This document shows positions 36,404-47,256 of a stretch of DNA of 64,000 bases, one piece after another (position 1 is the stretch's first letter; the number at the start of each line of letters is the position of its first letter). Source of the stretch: CAMLJR01 sp964631955 (GTDB taxonomy: Bacteria > Pseudomonadota > Gammaproteobacteria > Pseudomonadales > CAMLJR01); the NCBI GenBank assembly GCA_964631955.1, contig CAZWBA010000017.1:3523-67522 (forward strand), given 5' to 3'. A program made the translations under genes and the position numbers. The notes below the pieces were generated by a model. That model was not told the origin of the DNA and searched no databases. It saw nothing but the letters and a program-made list of their open reading frames with translations.

Positions 36404-37579
36404 ATGCTGATCAATTTTTTCTACGCACTCAAGGATATCGGCATTCCTGTTTCGATCAGGGAATTGCTGATATTGCTCGAAGCGCTGAGCCAGGATATGG
36501 CGTTCGCGGATGTCGATGAGTTTTATTATCTGGCGCGTACCTGTCTGGTCAAGGATGAGAAATATTACGACCGTTTCGATCGTGCGTTCGGCGCCTATTT
36601 TTCCGAACTGCAATCGGTTGACGATGTCATCAACGCGCTGATTCCCGAAGACTGGCTACGCGCCGAATTTCTCAAACAGCTCAGCGAAGAGGATAAGGCC
36701 AAAATTCAGTCGCTCGGCAGTCTTGAAAAACTCATCGAGGAATTTCAAAAACGGCTCGATGAGCAGAAGGGCCGCCATGCCGGTGGCAATAAATGGGTGG
36801 GCACTGGCGGCACGTCGCCATTCGGCCACGGCGGTTACAACCCTGAAGGCATTCGTATCGGCGGCGCATCGCGCAATCAAAAGGCGGTGAAGGTTTGGGA
36901 AAAGCGCGAATTCAAAAATCTGGATGATAGTGTCGAGCTCGGCACGCGCAATATTAAAGTCGCGCTGCGACGGTTGCGAAAATTTGCGCGCACGGGCGCT
37001 GCCGATCAGCTCGATCTTCCCGACACGATTCGTTCGACTGCCAAAAATGCCGGCTTTCTCGATTTGAAGATGGTGCCCGAGCGCCACAATGCGGTGAAGG
37101 TCTTGCTGTTTTTCGATGTCGGCGGCTCGATGGACCCGTACATCAAATTGTGCGAAGAAATGTTTTCGGCTGCGCGTACCGAATTCAAGCACATGGAATA
37201 TTTTTATTTCCATAACTGCATTTATGAATCGGTGTGGAAAAACAATGCACGTCGTCATCAGGAGCGCATCAGTCTGCTCGATATCCTGCATAAATACAGT
37301 GCGGATTATCGTGTGATCTTTATCGGCGATGCGTCGATGTCGCCCTATGAAATCACACAGCCTGGCGGCAGCGTCGAACACTGGAACGATGAATCGGGCG
37401 AAGCCTGGTTGCGCCGCGTCATATCGACGTACGAAAAAGTGGTGTGGCTGAATCCGACGCCGAAAGATCGCTGGCAGTGGACAGCGAGCATCGGCCATAT
37501 CAATAAGCTGCTCAGCGGTCATATGTATCCGCTGACGCTGCACGGTCTCGAAGATAGCATGGCGTATTTGTCGAAATGA
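36404..37579 (+). CDS. VWA-domain protein, CoxE-like partner of MoxR
   Basis: 391-aa soluble protein with an N-terminal helical region (LINFFYALKDIGIPVSIRELL), a Gly-rich linker (GGNKWVGTGGTSPFGHGGYN, about 125–145) and a C-terminal VWA/CoxE domain; the MIDAS is FFDVGGSMDPYI near residue 238, a DxGxS form rather than DxSxS. Such proteins work with MoxR ATPases encoded next to them in metalloenzyme maturation or stress complexes. The target enzyme is not apparent here. Ends just before a strong terminator. Confidence 0.88.
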   Translation: MLINFFYALKDIGIPVSIRELLILLEALSQDMAFADVDEFYYLARTCLVKDEKYYDRFDRAFGAYFSELQSVDDVINALIPEDWLRAEFLKQLSEEDKAKIQSLGSLEKLIEEFQKRLDEQKGRHAGGNKWVGTGGTSPFGHGGYNPEGIRIGGASRNQKAVKVWEKREFKNLDDSVELGTRNIKVALRRLRKFARTGAADQLDLPDTIRSTAKNAGFLDLKMVPERHNAVKVLLFFDVGGSMDPYIKLCEEMFSAARTEFKHMEYFYFHNCIYESVWKNNARRHQERISLLDILHKYSADYRVIFIGDASMSPYEITQPGGSVEHWNDESGEAWLRRVISTYEKVVWLNPTPKDRWQWTASIGHINKLLSGHMYPLTLHGLEDSMAYLSK

Positions 37580-37604
37580 TAAATGGTCAGTGAAAGATCG
37601 AGAT

Positions 37605-37636
37605 AAAAAAACGGCGCCCATCGGCGCCGTTTTTTT
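37605..37636. terminator. Strong bidirectional intrinsic terminator
   Basis: 14-bp perfect stem, AAAAAAACGGCGCC / GGCGCCGTTTTTTT, loop CATC, between the convergent VWA and FadL-type genes. Confidence 0.95.
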
Positions 37637-37652
37637 AGCGTTAAATTGCAGA

Positions 37653-38963
37653 TCAGAATTTCCACGTTCCCTGCAGCGCGAAAATATTGATCTTGTTTTC
37701 GAATTTCGCGCTGTACCGGATAGGCAGGCTTGCAGGAGGCAGCGTCGTCGCCCGCTGATCGACCGTGACATCATCCTCTTCGATGTACATATACGAAAAA
37801 TCGACATCGAGGTTCTGTACCGGCGTCCAGGTACTGCCGATCGACAATATGGTGCGATCGCCCGCAGGCAGGCGTACCGAACGCGTTTCGCTGGGAATCG
37901 GCTGTTCGTCGAATGCGATGCCGCCGCGCAGTGTCCACTGCGGGTTGAGTTTGTAACTCAGTCCCAGTGCATAGAGCATTGACGGATCCCAGTCGAGCGG
38001 TTCGAGCGATTCGGCAAACGGGCTGCCCAGCCCCGGTACGGCGGGAGTACCTTCGTTTTTAACTCGAATTTCGTCGAGTGTTTTCCAGTTGCTCCTGGCG
38101 ATTTGTCCGTGCAGGGTGAGTTGCGGCGTGAGCGCATGGGTGACGCCCACATCGATACGATCGGGCGTTTCGATGTCGAGTTTTGCATCGTAACGCGCGG
38201 ATGAACCACCGGCCAGCAGAGAGATGGGCGAAGGAATATTGGTGAGAGTGGTGTGACCTTCCAGTGTGTATTTTACTTTCGAATAGTAAGTGATCCCGAC
38301 GCGGGTGGAGGGGCTGAATTCGTAAATCGCACCGATGTTGTAACCCCACGCGTCGTCGTCGCCTTTCACCGTTGCGCGCAGATCGGGGCCGCCGGTGAAG
38401 GTGGCTTTTTCAAGTTTTCCGTCGAAGCGGTTGTAGGTTATTCCAAGTCCCAGCGAAAGATTGTCGTTGAGTTTATAGCTGATGGTCGGCTGAAAGGTGA
38501 CGACCTGAATATCGCTGACAGTCGCAAAATAACGCCCCTGAAATTCGTCTTCGTGTTCGGTGGCCAGACCAAACGGCGCGTACACTCCAAAACCTACTGC
38601 CAATTTATCGTCCAGGGGTTGGACGTAATAGCCGAACGGTATGGTCGTGAACGGAATCATGTCGCCATCGTTGCTGCCGGCAACCGGAAATGGTCCGACT
38701 GTGCTGGACACATTTTTGATATCGCTGCTCGCATCGATAAACGAAGCGCCGAGACTCACCTGTGCGCTTTTTAGCAGCGACATGCCAGCGGGATTGGTCA
38801 CGAGAGTTGACGCATTGTCAGCATCCGATGCACGTCCGGCAAATGCCTGGCCGGTCAATCGGGCGCTCTGTTCGTTAAGCGCAAAGCCGGAGCCGAACGC
38901 AGTGCCGGAAATTGCGGTGATCAAAAGAAATGTTGACGCGTGTGTGACCGACGAAATTTTCAT
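37653..38963 (-). CDS. FadL/TodX-family outer-membrane transport protein
   Basis: Outer-membrane beta-barrel of about 436 aa for hydrophobic compounds such as long-chain fatty acids. A signal peptide (STFLLITAISGTAFGSG) is followed by the family start FALNEQSARLTGQAFAGRASDADNASTLVTNPAGMS, where NPAG is the hatch-domain hallmark, and the C-terminus ends in an aromatic (GTWKF). ATG 38963 is chosen: GGAGA lies 7 nt upstream. It stands alone, with speA upstream on the same strand. Confidence 0.9.
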   Translation of the reverse strand: MKISSVTHASTFLLITAISGTAFGSGFALNEQSARLTGQAFAGRASDADNASTLVTNPAGMSLLKSAQVSLGASFIDASSDIKNVSSTVGPFPVAGSNDGDMIPFTTIPFGYYVQPLDDKLAVGFGVYAPFGLATEHEDEFQGRYFATVSDIQVVTFQPTISYKLNDNLSLGLGITYNRFDGKLEKATFTGGPDLRATVKGDDDAWGYNIGAIYEFSPSTRVGITYYSKVKYTLEGHTTLTNIPSPISLLAGGSSARYDAKLDIETPDRIDVGVTHALTPQLTLHGQIARSNWKTLDEIRVKNEGTPAVPGLGSPFAESLEPLDWDPSMLYALGLSYKLNPQWTLRGGIAFDEQPIPSETRSVRLPAGDRTILSIGSTWTPVQNLDVDFSYMYIEEDDVTVDQRATTLPPASLPIRYSAKFENKINIFALQGTWKF

Positions 38964-39082
38964 GAACAATTCTCCAGACTCTATTTATCGCCATTAATTT
39001 ATCGAGCATTGGTAGAAAATTTGCCCCCGGAATTGCATAGGCGTTTTAAGTCTAGCAGCTTAATATCGACAGTCATTCGGAA

Positions 39083-40981
<1,899 letters not shown>

Positions 40982-41251
40982 GGTGTGCCTCTCGCGTTGA
41001 TCGTTTTTCTTGCGTTCGCGTCTGCTGCCGCTACTGTAGCAATGTCCTTGCAGTAATGTCTGCGTCCTGCAGCGTGTCTGTCGTTGTGAAAATATCGGCC
41101 CTTGCAGAAATCTGCAGCAACCATGCGCGTCGATAAATGCAGGCGGGCATTGCAAATGCAGCTGATTGTTGTGACGATTGAACTCAGCGGATGCGGCCGG
41201 ATAAACGATGTCGCAATCTATAACGTTTTCACGTAGGTGGGGGTCCGGATC

Positions 41252-41722
41252 ATGTACAGGAATATTCTGATGGCTGCGCTCATCAGTAGTACGGTGCTTG
41301 TGCTCAGCGGTTGTCCTTCCAGTCTCAAGGGCGATGTGTATTCGCGCGAGGACGCACGTACGCCGCAGGTGGTGCGCATGGGTACGATCGATGCGCTGCG
41401 GCCGGTTCAGCTCGAAGGTACGAAAACGCCGGTGGGTGCCGGGGCGGGTGCGGTGGTCGGCGGCATTGCCGGCAGTAGCGTCGGCGGCGGCCGGGGCAGT
41501 ATGGTGGCGGCGGTGATTGGCGCGGTGGCCGGTGGTCTTATCGGTGCGGCGACGGAAGAGGGGTTGACGCGTACACAGGCGGTGGAAATTACCGTCAGGG
41601 AAGACAGCGGTACCACGCGTGCCTATGTGCAGCAGGTGAATGAAGGCGAAGTATTTCGCGTCGGCGAACGCGTGCGCATCATGATAGTGAACGGCAACAG
41701 CCGTGTGACGCATGCGCAGTAA
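41252..41722 (+). CDS. Glycine-zipper outer-membrane lipoprotein (SlyB/Pcp-like)
   Basis: 156-aa lipoprotein with lipobox LSGC (about residues 18–21) and the Gly-zipper domain GAGAGAVVGGIAGSSVGGGRG / GAVAGGLIGAATEE (about 68–108), as in SlyB and PAL cross-reacting lipoproteins. The C-terminal domain (AVEITVREDSGTTRAYVQQ, FRVGERVRIM) is the usual one. Such proteins are induced under envelope stress and probably stabilise the outer membrane. ATG 41252 is chosen with a G-rich site ahead. Its stop abuts the stop of the convergent NamZ-fusion gene without a single spacer base. Confidence 0.9.
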   Translation: MYRNILMAALISSTVLVLSGCPSSLKGDVYSREDARTPQVVRMGTIDALRPVQLEGTKTPVGAGAGAVVGGIAGSSVGGGRGSMVAAVIGAVAGGLIGAATEEGLTRTQAVEITVREDSGTTRAYVQQVNEGEVFRVGERVRIMIVNGNSRVTHAQ

Positions 41723-44149
41723 TTAATACAGTAGATATTTCGCGCGCAGCTGTCTGAAATCTTCGAGAGAATCCTGCCACTGCGAAACGATAACACGTGG
41801 ATCTTCACCGTTGCGGATCGCATTCAATACCGAGCGTGTGCCGATCATGCCGAGCGTATCGCCGAGCTGAAATTTCTTCGGATAGAACCTGTATAGCGCG
41901 GCGGTAATTTCCACACCGAGCGCGGGCACATCGAGCGCGTCGCGATTGTCCAGAACGATACGCACGCCTTCGCAGCGCTGTCTGACATACGGGTTTTGTG
42001 ATGGCGTGAAATTCGTCGGCAGAAAACGTACGCCCGGAATTTTGCGCCGATTTAAATAATCCGCCAGTTTTTTGCCATCGATCCACGGCGCGCCGAAAAT
42101 TTCGAACGGCGAGTCGGTACCGCGACCGACGCTGACGTTCGCGCCCTCGATCAATGCCACACCGGAGTAAAGCGTGGTCTGCGTGAGCGAGCGTAAATTC
42201 GGCGATGGATTGACCCACCGCAAACCGGTTTCGTCATACCAGTTCGTGCGTCGGTAGCCCGACATTTTGATGATGTGCAATTTTGCGCCGATGCGGTTTT
42301 CGTTGTTGAACAGCAGCGCGAGTTCGCCCGGCGTCATGCCATAACGGATGGGCAGCGGAAAATACGCTGTGAACGAACGGATGTCGCGATCGAGCACGGG
42401 GCCTTGCACGCGGCTCGCGTCGATGGGATTCGGACGATCGAGCACGTAGAAATCGATATTGTTTCTGGCGGCGGCTTCCATCGTGTAAGCGAGCGTGGTG
42501 ATGTAGGTATAGAAACGCACGCCGGCATCCTGAATATCGAAGACGAGCGCATCGATACCCTGCAGGCTTTCCGGTGTTGGACGCAGCGTTTTTCCGTAAA
42601 GGCTGTGCACGGGAAGGCCGGTTTCGGGATCGATGCCTGAAGCGACTTTGGCATCGACATTGCCATACAGGCCGTGCTCGGGGCTGAATAACGCAACGGG
42701 TTTCACGTTAGGCGTCTGCTGCAGTAATTCGACGATATGACGCCCGCCTGCATCGCGCCCCGAATGATTGGTGATGATGCCGACACGTTTGCCCGCGAGC
42801 GGTGCGAACTGTTCGGCCACCAGCACATCGAGTCCGCTGCGCACATTTTTTTCACTGCGCGATATCTGTTCGTTATCCGTCGCGGTATTGGCGACCCGAT
42901 CGAGCGCGTGCGCGACGATATCGGCAACGCCATTGCGCAGCGGCCCGATATCGCCTTTATCTTTCGGATGCACGCGATTGGTGAGAAGCACGACAAAGGT
43001 GTGTGTGACGGGATCGATCCACAGCGATGTGCCGGTATAGCCGGTATGACCGTAAAAGCCTGCCGGCACCACGGTTTTGCCGCTATCAGCCGGTGCGTGG
43101 AGATTCCAGCCGAGACCGCGCAGGCGGGGCTGGTCGGGGTCGGTTTGCGGTGTGGCCATCTGCGCGATGGTTTGCGGTCGCAACAGAGTGCCGACATTCG
43201 CATCGTTCGGTGAAGCAGGTTCATCGCCCGGTGAGGCAGGGCGTGCCGGCTCGGAAACGGATGACGGCGAATAAGTGCCGCCGCGCAGCAGCATGCGCGC
43301 GAAAATCGCTAAATCGTCGGCGGTGCCGAAAAGTCCGGCATGTCCCGCAACGCCGCCCATGCGCAAGGCAGTGGGGTCGCTGACTTCGCCCTGCAGAATT
43401 CGATCGCCCCATTGCACCGTGGGTGCGATGCGATCGTGCAGCGCGGCGGCCGGTTTAAAGCCGGTGTCGCGCATGCCGAGCGGCAGGAAAATATGTTCGA
43501 GCGAATAGAGGTCGAGCGGCTGGCCCGAAATGCGATGCACGAGCTCGCCGAGAATTTCGAAATTGATATCGCTGTATTCGTAACCGCTGCCCGGTGCGCG
43601 TTTCGGCTGCTCCGCGGCGATCATCGTCAATGCCGTTTGATAACCGGACCAGTTGCCATTCGGCAGGTCGGCGCGCAGACCGCTGTAATGCGTGAGCAGC
43701 TGGCGCACCGTGATCGTTTCCTTGCCGTTGATCGCGCCATTTCCTCCCACAAATTCCGGCCAGTGCGTACTAACGGCATCGTCGAGGCGCAATTTTCCCT
43801 GTTCCACCAGCTGCATGATGGCGGTGGTGGTGGCGACGACTTTGGTGAGCGAGGCGAGATCGAAAATCGTGTCGACGGTCATCCGCACCGGCGCTGGCTG
43901 ACGGGTGCGATAGCCGAATGCCTTGCGGTAGAGAATGTTATCGCCGTTGCCGACGATGATGACGGCGCCGGGAATGTTGCCCGCGCGGACCTCGCGCTGC
44001 GCGATCTCATCGATGCGCTGCAGTTCGGCGGGTTTTAAATCGAGTGGAAGCGGGAGGGAGACGCTGGCGCCCGCTGTAGAGGCCAGCGCATGACTAGGCC
44101 AAAAAAATATCTGGAATAGTAAAAGCGTTAGAAAGTAACAACCTCTCAC
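41723..44149 (-). CDS. Fusion of a beta-lactamase-fold serine hydrolase and NamZ (DUF1343)
   Basis: 808-aa exported protein. After a signal peptide (about 1–23) comes a class-C-beta-lactamase-like hydrolase: SxxK as SLTK at 100–103, YxN-type YSD near 190, and HTG (KTG box) near 366, with a disordered Pro/Ser insert near 300. From about residue 430 a DUF1343 domain follows (VGIITNHSGRDAGGRHIVELL; FSPEHGLYGNVDAKV; LVFDIQDAGVRFYTYITTL), the NamZ exo-beta-N-acetylmuramidase family. In B. subtilis the equivalents, AmiE and NamZ, are separate neighbouring genes of muropeptide recovery. GTG 44149 is the start, with GGAG 5 nt upstream. Activity is inferred. Confidence 0.88.
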   Translation of the reverse strand: MRGCYFLTLLLFQIFFWPSHALASTAGASVSLPLPLDLKPAELQRIDEIAQREVRAGNIPGAVIIVGNGDNILYRKAFGYRTRQPAPVRMTVDTIFDLASLTKVVATTTAIMQLVEQGKLRLDDAVSTHWPEFVGGNGAINGKETITVRQLLTHYSGLRADLPNGNWSGYQTALTMIAAEQPKRAPGSGYEYSDINFEILGELVHRISGQPLDLYSLEHIFLPLGMRDTGFKPAAALHDRIAPTVQWGDRILQGEVSDPTALRMGGVAGHAGLFGTADDLAIFARMLLRGGTYSPSSVSEPARPASPGDEPASPNDANVGTLLRPQTIAQMATPQTDPDQPRLRGLGWNLHAPADSGKTVVPAGFYGHTGYTGTSLWIDPVTHTFVVLLTNRVHPKDKGDIGPLRNGVADIVAHALDRVANTATDNEQISRSEKNVRSGLDVLVAEQFAPLAGKRVGIITNHSGRDAGGRHIVELLQQTPNVKPVALFSPEHGLYGNVDAKVASGIDPETGLPVHSLYGKTLRPTPESLQGIDALVFDIQDAGVRFYTYITTLAYTMEAAARNNIDFYVLDRPNPIDASRVQGPVLDRDIRSFTAYFPLPIRYGMTPGELALLFNNENRIGAKLHIIKMSGYRRTNWYDETGLRWVNPSPNLRSLTQTTLYSGVALIEGANVSVGRGTDSPFEIFGAPWIDGKKLADYLNRRKIPGVRFLPTNFTPSQNPYVRQRCEGVRIVLDNRDALDVPALGVEITAALYRFYPKKFQLGDTLGMIGTRSVLNAIRNGEDPRVIVSQWQDSLEDFRQLRAKYLLY

Positions 44150-44211
44150 CGTTGCTCCATGAATATTTTACTCATGCATGAATATTTCACCGATGACGCA
44201 GGATTCGGCCA

Positions 44212-45513
44212 TCAGCGCACGGCACTGTCCTTTTCGGCGTTTGCGGTCATCGTCGTGGTCGCTGCCCTGATGTTGTCGGCGACATACACATTGCGCGGAT
44301 TCCACAACAGCCAGCCGCTCGAACCGAAACGATCGGAAGCGCTGATCTGCTGACGCAATTCATCGGCGCCGAACTGGCGGCGATCGAAGGCGTAATCGCG
44401 GAAGGCCTGCAGCCACGGACGGAAACGCACGGCGTCGACATTGGCGCGTACACGCGCACGTTCCAGCGAACGATAAACGATTTCATGCGAATGCACGACC
44501 GGATCGCGATAACCCGGAATGCCGAACTGGAAGCCGGAGGGGTAGAGCATCGGCGATGCGTAATCGACATGCTGCATGACATCGACAATACGCTGACCGA
44601 TTTCGGTATCGTTCAGATTCCAGCTGACATAGCCAAAAATATCAGCCGACAGAAACACGTTGTACGGTTCCAGTTTTTTATGTGCGGTTTTCAGCAAGCC
44701 ATTGATTGCCGCCACGCGATTTTCTTCGGTGTTCGGTTTGGAAAATACCAGCCCGCGCTTGTCGGGAAAGCGCACATAATCGAATTGCACTTCATCGAAG
44801 CCCATCTGCGCGGTTTCTTCGGCCAGCGCAATGTTGTATTCCCAGACTTCCGGACGCATGGGGTCGACCCACGCCAGCCCTTCGTTATCGCGGAATAATT
44901 CGCCGTTGCCGCGCTTGATCGCAAGCTCCGGCTGCGCCTGTGCCAGCAGGTTATCCTTGAAGACGACGATGCGACCAATCGTGTAGATGCCCTGCTCGCG
45001 CAATTTCGCGACCAGTTCGGGTAAATCTTTTTTCAATACCAGTTTTTGCGCGCCGATCTGACTGGCGAGCGGTATCGCGGTTTTATGCGTGATGAGGGCG
45101 CTATCGGTTTTGATGTCGATGACGAAGGTATTGATTTCCGTATTGCGCACGAGATCGAGCGCGGAATTGCGCAATTTCAGACTGCTGATGCCGTACGACG
45201 ACAGATAAATGCCTTTTGGCGCGAACGGTTCGAGCTGCAATGTCACCGGGCCTTTCGTGCCGGCATCGAGCGTTTGCGTTTTACGTGCGTGGCCATAGGC
45301 GCGCGCACGTATCTCGCTGCCGTCGCCTTCGATGCGAAAAGCACCGTTTTTATCGGTGCGCACAGCCGTTTTCCCAAGCGTGACGAAAGCATCGGCGAGC
45401 GGTTTTTTCGTATTGGCTTCGACAACGGTGCCGTCGATGGTCAGGGCGGAAACCGAAAACGACAGAAGGGGCAAAGCCAGTGCTACGGTCAGTAGTTTTT
45501 TGATGGAGTTCAC
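44212..45513 (-). CDS. Putative exported glycoside hydrolase (DUF4015)
   Basis: 433-aa protein with signal peptide (LLTVALALPLLSFSVSA), a carboxypeptidase-regulatory-like beta-sandwich (IDGTVVEANTKKPLADAFVTLG, about 26–95) and a TIM-barrel-like DUF4015 domain beginning KGIYLSSYGISS and containing EVQFDYVRFPDKRG near residue 250, where the Asp/Glu are candidate catalytic acids. DUF4015 is annotated as a putative glycosidase; the polysaccharide target is unknown. GTG 45513 with AGGTG 5 nt upstream. The NamZ fusion starts 62 nt downstream on the same strand. Confidence 0.85.
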   Translation of the reverse strand: MNSIKKLLTVALALPLLSFSVSALTIDGTVVEANTKKPLADAFVTLGKTAVRTDKNGAFRIEGDGSEIRARAYGHARKTQTLDAGTKGPVTLQLEPFAPKGIYLSSYGISSLKLRNSALDLVRNTEINTFVIDIKTDSALITHKTAIPLASQIGAQKLVLKKDLPELVAKLREQGIYTIGRIVVFKDNLLAQAQPELAIKRGNGELFRDNEGLAWVDPMRPEVWEYNIALAEETAQMGFDEVQFDYVRFPDKRGLVFSKPNTEENRVAAINGLLKTAHKKLEPYNVFLSADIFGYVSWNLNDTEIGQRIVDVMQHVDYASPMLYPSGFQFGIPGYRDPVVHSHEIVYRSLERARVRANVDAVRFRPWLQAFRDYAFDRRQFGADELRQQISASDRFGSSGWLLWNPRNVYVADNIRAATTTMTANAEKDSAVR

Positions 45514-45686
45514 GATTCACCTGGGTAAAAAAAATCAGTGCACAGCGCACTTGCTATGAGTGTAGTTCGCTGCAATTAGTTGCCAGTGTTTTGCAGGAAA
45601 AAAATTTTTTGTGCAAAGAATGAAAAGCGTGCTACCGCAAATTTTTACGAAAAATCCTGCGCTGTGTGATCGATTTTCGATGCGAC

Positions 45687-46472
45687 TTATTGCGTGGAAA
45701 GCATTTGTGCAAATACTTTCCCCTGATGCGAGTTATTCATCAGAAAACGCGGTAGTGCCTGCATGTGATCGCCCTGGCGTACGGGTTTTCCGTCGATGCT
45801 GAACGCCGCGGCATAACCTGCCATTTTGGCGTGCGCGAGCAAATCATCATCGTAAATGCCGAAAGGCCACGCCAGCACATCGACTTGCGTGCCGAAACGC
45901 TTTTCCAGTGCGGCCCTGGATTTCTGCAATTGCATAGAAACGAATTTGTCGTATTCAGCCGGGCTTAGACGTTTTTTCTCGGTTTTGAAATTCGGATGCC
46001 AGTACGTATGCGACTGAATGGTGAAAAATCCGGTCTCTGCCAGCGCGTGCAGCTGTTCCCATTTCATCGCGTACGGCGCGTGCGAATTCGAAATCGCCGA
46101 TGGATAAATGAAAAGTGTCACCGGTACGCGGTACTGCTTCACCAGTGGCAATATTTCTTCGTAAACGGAGCGGTGGCCATCGTCGATGGTGATGACGACC
46201 GATTTTGCAGGCGGCGGCGATGTCTTGCCGAGCCGGTAATCCACCAGTGCCTGCATCGGAATGACCGTGTAGCCATTGTCATGCAGATACCTGAGATGCG
46301 ATTCGAATACCGCCGTGGTCACCGTCATGCTGTCGGCCACGGTGGGACCGAAGCGGTGATAACACAATACGGGCACCGATACGACCGGGACCGACCCGCT
46401 GGCGAATACCGGAGAAAGAAAAAAAATACAGACAAAACAGGCTGCGAGAGTTTGACGCAGCGAGCGAAACAT
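45687..46472 (-). CDS. Exported polysaccharide deacetylase (NodB-type)
   Basis: About 261 aa with a signal peptide (FVCIFFLSPVFASG) and a NodB-homology carbohydrate-esterase-4 domain: motif 1 ITIDDGH near residue 92, motif 2 SHTYWHP near 155, motif 3 WPFGIYDDD near 200. The DD of motif 1 and HxxxH of motif 2 bind the metal. The layout is PgaB/poly-GlcNAc-deacetylase-like rather than PgdA. Start is set to ATG 46472, just before the signal peptide; an in-frame ATG at 46526 is possible, and neither has a good ribosome site. Confidence 0.87.
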   Translation of the reverse strand: MFRSLRQTLAACFVCIFFLSPVFASGSVPVVSVPVLCYHRFGPTVADSMTVTTAVFESHLRYLHDNGYTVIPMQALVDYRLGKTSPPPAKSVVITIDDGHRSVYEEILPLVKQYRVPVTLFIYPSAISNSHAPYAMKWEQLHALAETGFFTIQSHTYWHPNFKTEKKRLSPAEYDKFVSMQLQKSRAALEKRFGTQVDVLAWPFGIYDDDLLAHAKMAGYAAAFSIDGKPVRQGDHMQALPRFLMNNSHQGKVFAQMLSTQ

Positions 46473-46601
46473 CGAGCACGGCAAGGCAGTGACAATCCGG
46501 TAAACAGGGCAAAATTGCTGCATCAAGTAATGGCACAGGGATCGCGGTTTCGCAAATGCGCAATGTCGGTTCTGCGCGCCCGTACGCGCTGGCGGGTCAT
46601 C

Positions 46602-46621
46602 GATAGGGGAAAACCCCTATC
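46602..46621. repeat. Perfect inverted repeat between divergent genes
   Basis: GATAGGGG, loop AAAA, CCCCTATC, in the region between the deacetylase and NUDIX genes, 51 nt ahead of the NUDIX start. No T-run; operator or leader hairpin. Confidence 0.6.
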
Positions 46622-46671
46622 CCGTGCCCGGCGCTGTATCATGCGCGAGAGTTTTTTCTGGGGAGTGGCCG

Positions 46672-47256
46672 ATGCGTTTTTGCAGTCAGTGCGGACATAC
46701 CGTCGAGTTGCGCATTCCGCCGGGTGACGATCGCGAGCGTCATATCTGCGTGCAATGCAAGACGATTCATTATCAAAACCCGCGTGTCATCGTCGGTTGT
46801 CTGCCCGTGGTGGGCGAACGCATTCTGCTGTGCCGGCGTGCGATCGAACCGCGTTACGGTTACTGGACCCTGCCGGCCGGATTTCTCGAAAACGGCGAGA
46901 CGACGCTGGCCGGCGCGCAGCGCGAAACCTGGGAAGAAGCGTGCGCACAGGTGGCCAACGCAGCGCTGTACCGCATCTTTGATTTACCCGGTATCAATCA
47001 GGTTTATATGTTTTATCGCGGCGATCTGATCGATAACCGTTTCGGGGCGGGAACCGAGAGCCTCGAGGTCGGCCTGTTCAGCGCCGATGAAATTCCGTGG
47101 CAGGACATGGCATTTCCCGTGGTGATCGAAACGCTGCGCGAATATATTGCCGATCGCGAGTACGGCGCATTTCCGGTGCGTGTATCGGGACTCGACTCCA
47201 GCTGGCACGACTGGTATCGGAAAACTTTCCGGAGCGATAGCGAGAGCCATTCATGA
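46672..47256 (+). CDS. NUDIX hydrolase with N-terminal zinc ribbon
   Basis: 194-aa protein. Four cysteines (C4xxC7, C26xxC29) form a zinc ribbon, and the NUDIX box spans G70–C91 (GFLENGE...RETWEEAC); Glu88/Glu89 of the REUxEE core are present, while the usual Gly after EE-x is Cys91. Such enzymes hydrolyse nucleoside diphosphate derivatives; the zinc ribbon recalls NudC-like proteins. ATG 46672 has GGGGAGT upstream. rmuC overlaps its stop by 4 nt (ATGA). Confidence 0.9.
   Translation: MRFCSQCGHTVELRIPPGDDRERHICVQCKTIHYQNPRVIVGCLPVVGERILLCRRAIEPRYGYWTLPAGFLENGETTLAGAQRETWEEACAQVANAALYRIFDLPGINQVYMFYRGDLIDNRFGAGTESLEVGLFSADEIPWQDMAFPVVIETLREYIADREYGAFPVRVSGLDSSWHDWYRKTFRSDSESHS

Noticed and set aside
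25935..37600. 16-nt identity GGTCAGTGAAAGATCG at about 25936 and 37584
   Set aside because: About half a match of this length is expected by chance in a window of this size; the contexts are unrelated.
36656..37807. 383-codon minus-strand frame across the VWA gene and into the FadL-type gene
   Set aside because: It would run through the strong terminator at 37605–37636 and overlaps two supported genes.
40982..41713. In-frame upstream extension of speA
   Set aside because: His/Arg-rich antisense of the glycine-zipper lipoprotein; SpeA homologues begin at the MTWS-like start at 40981.
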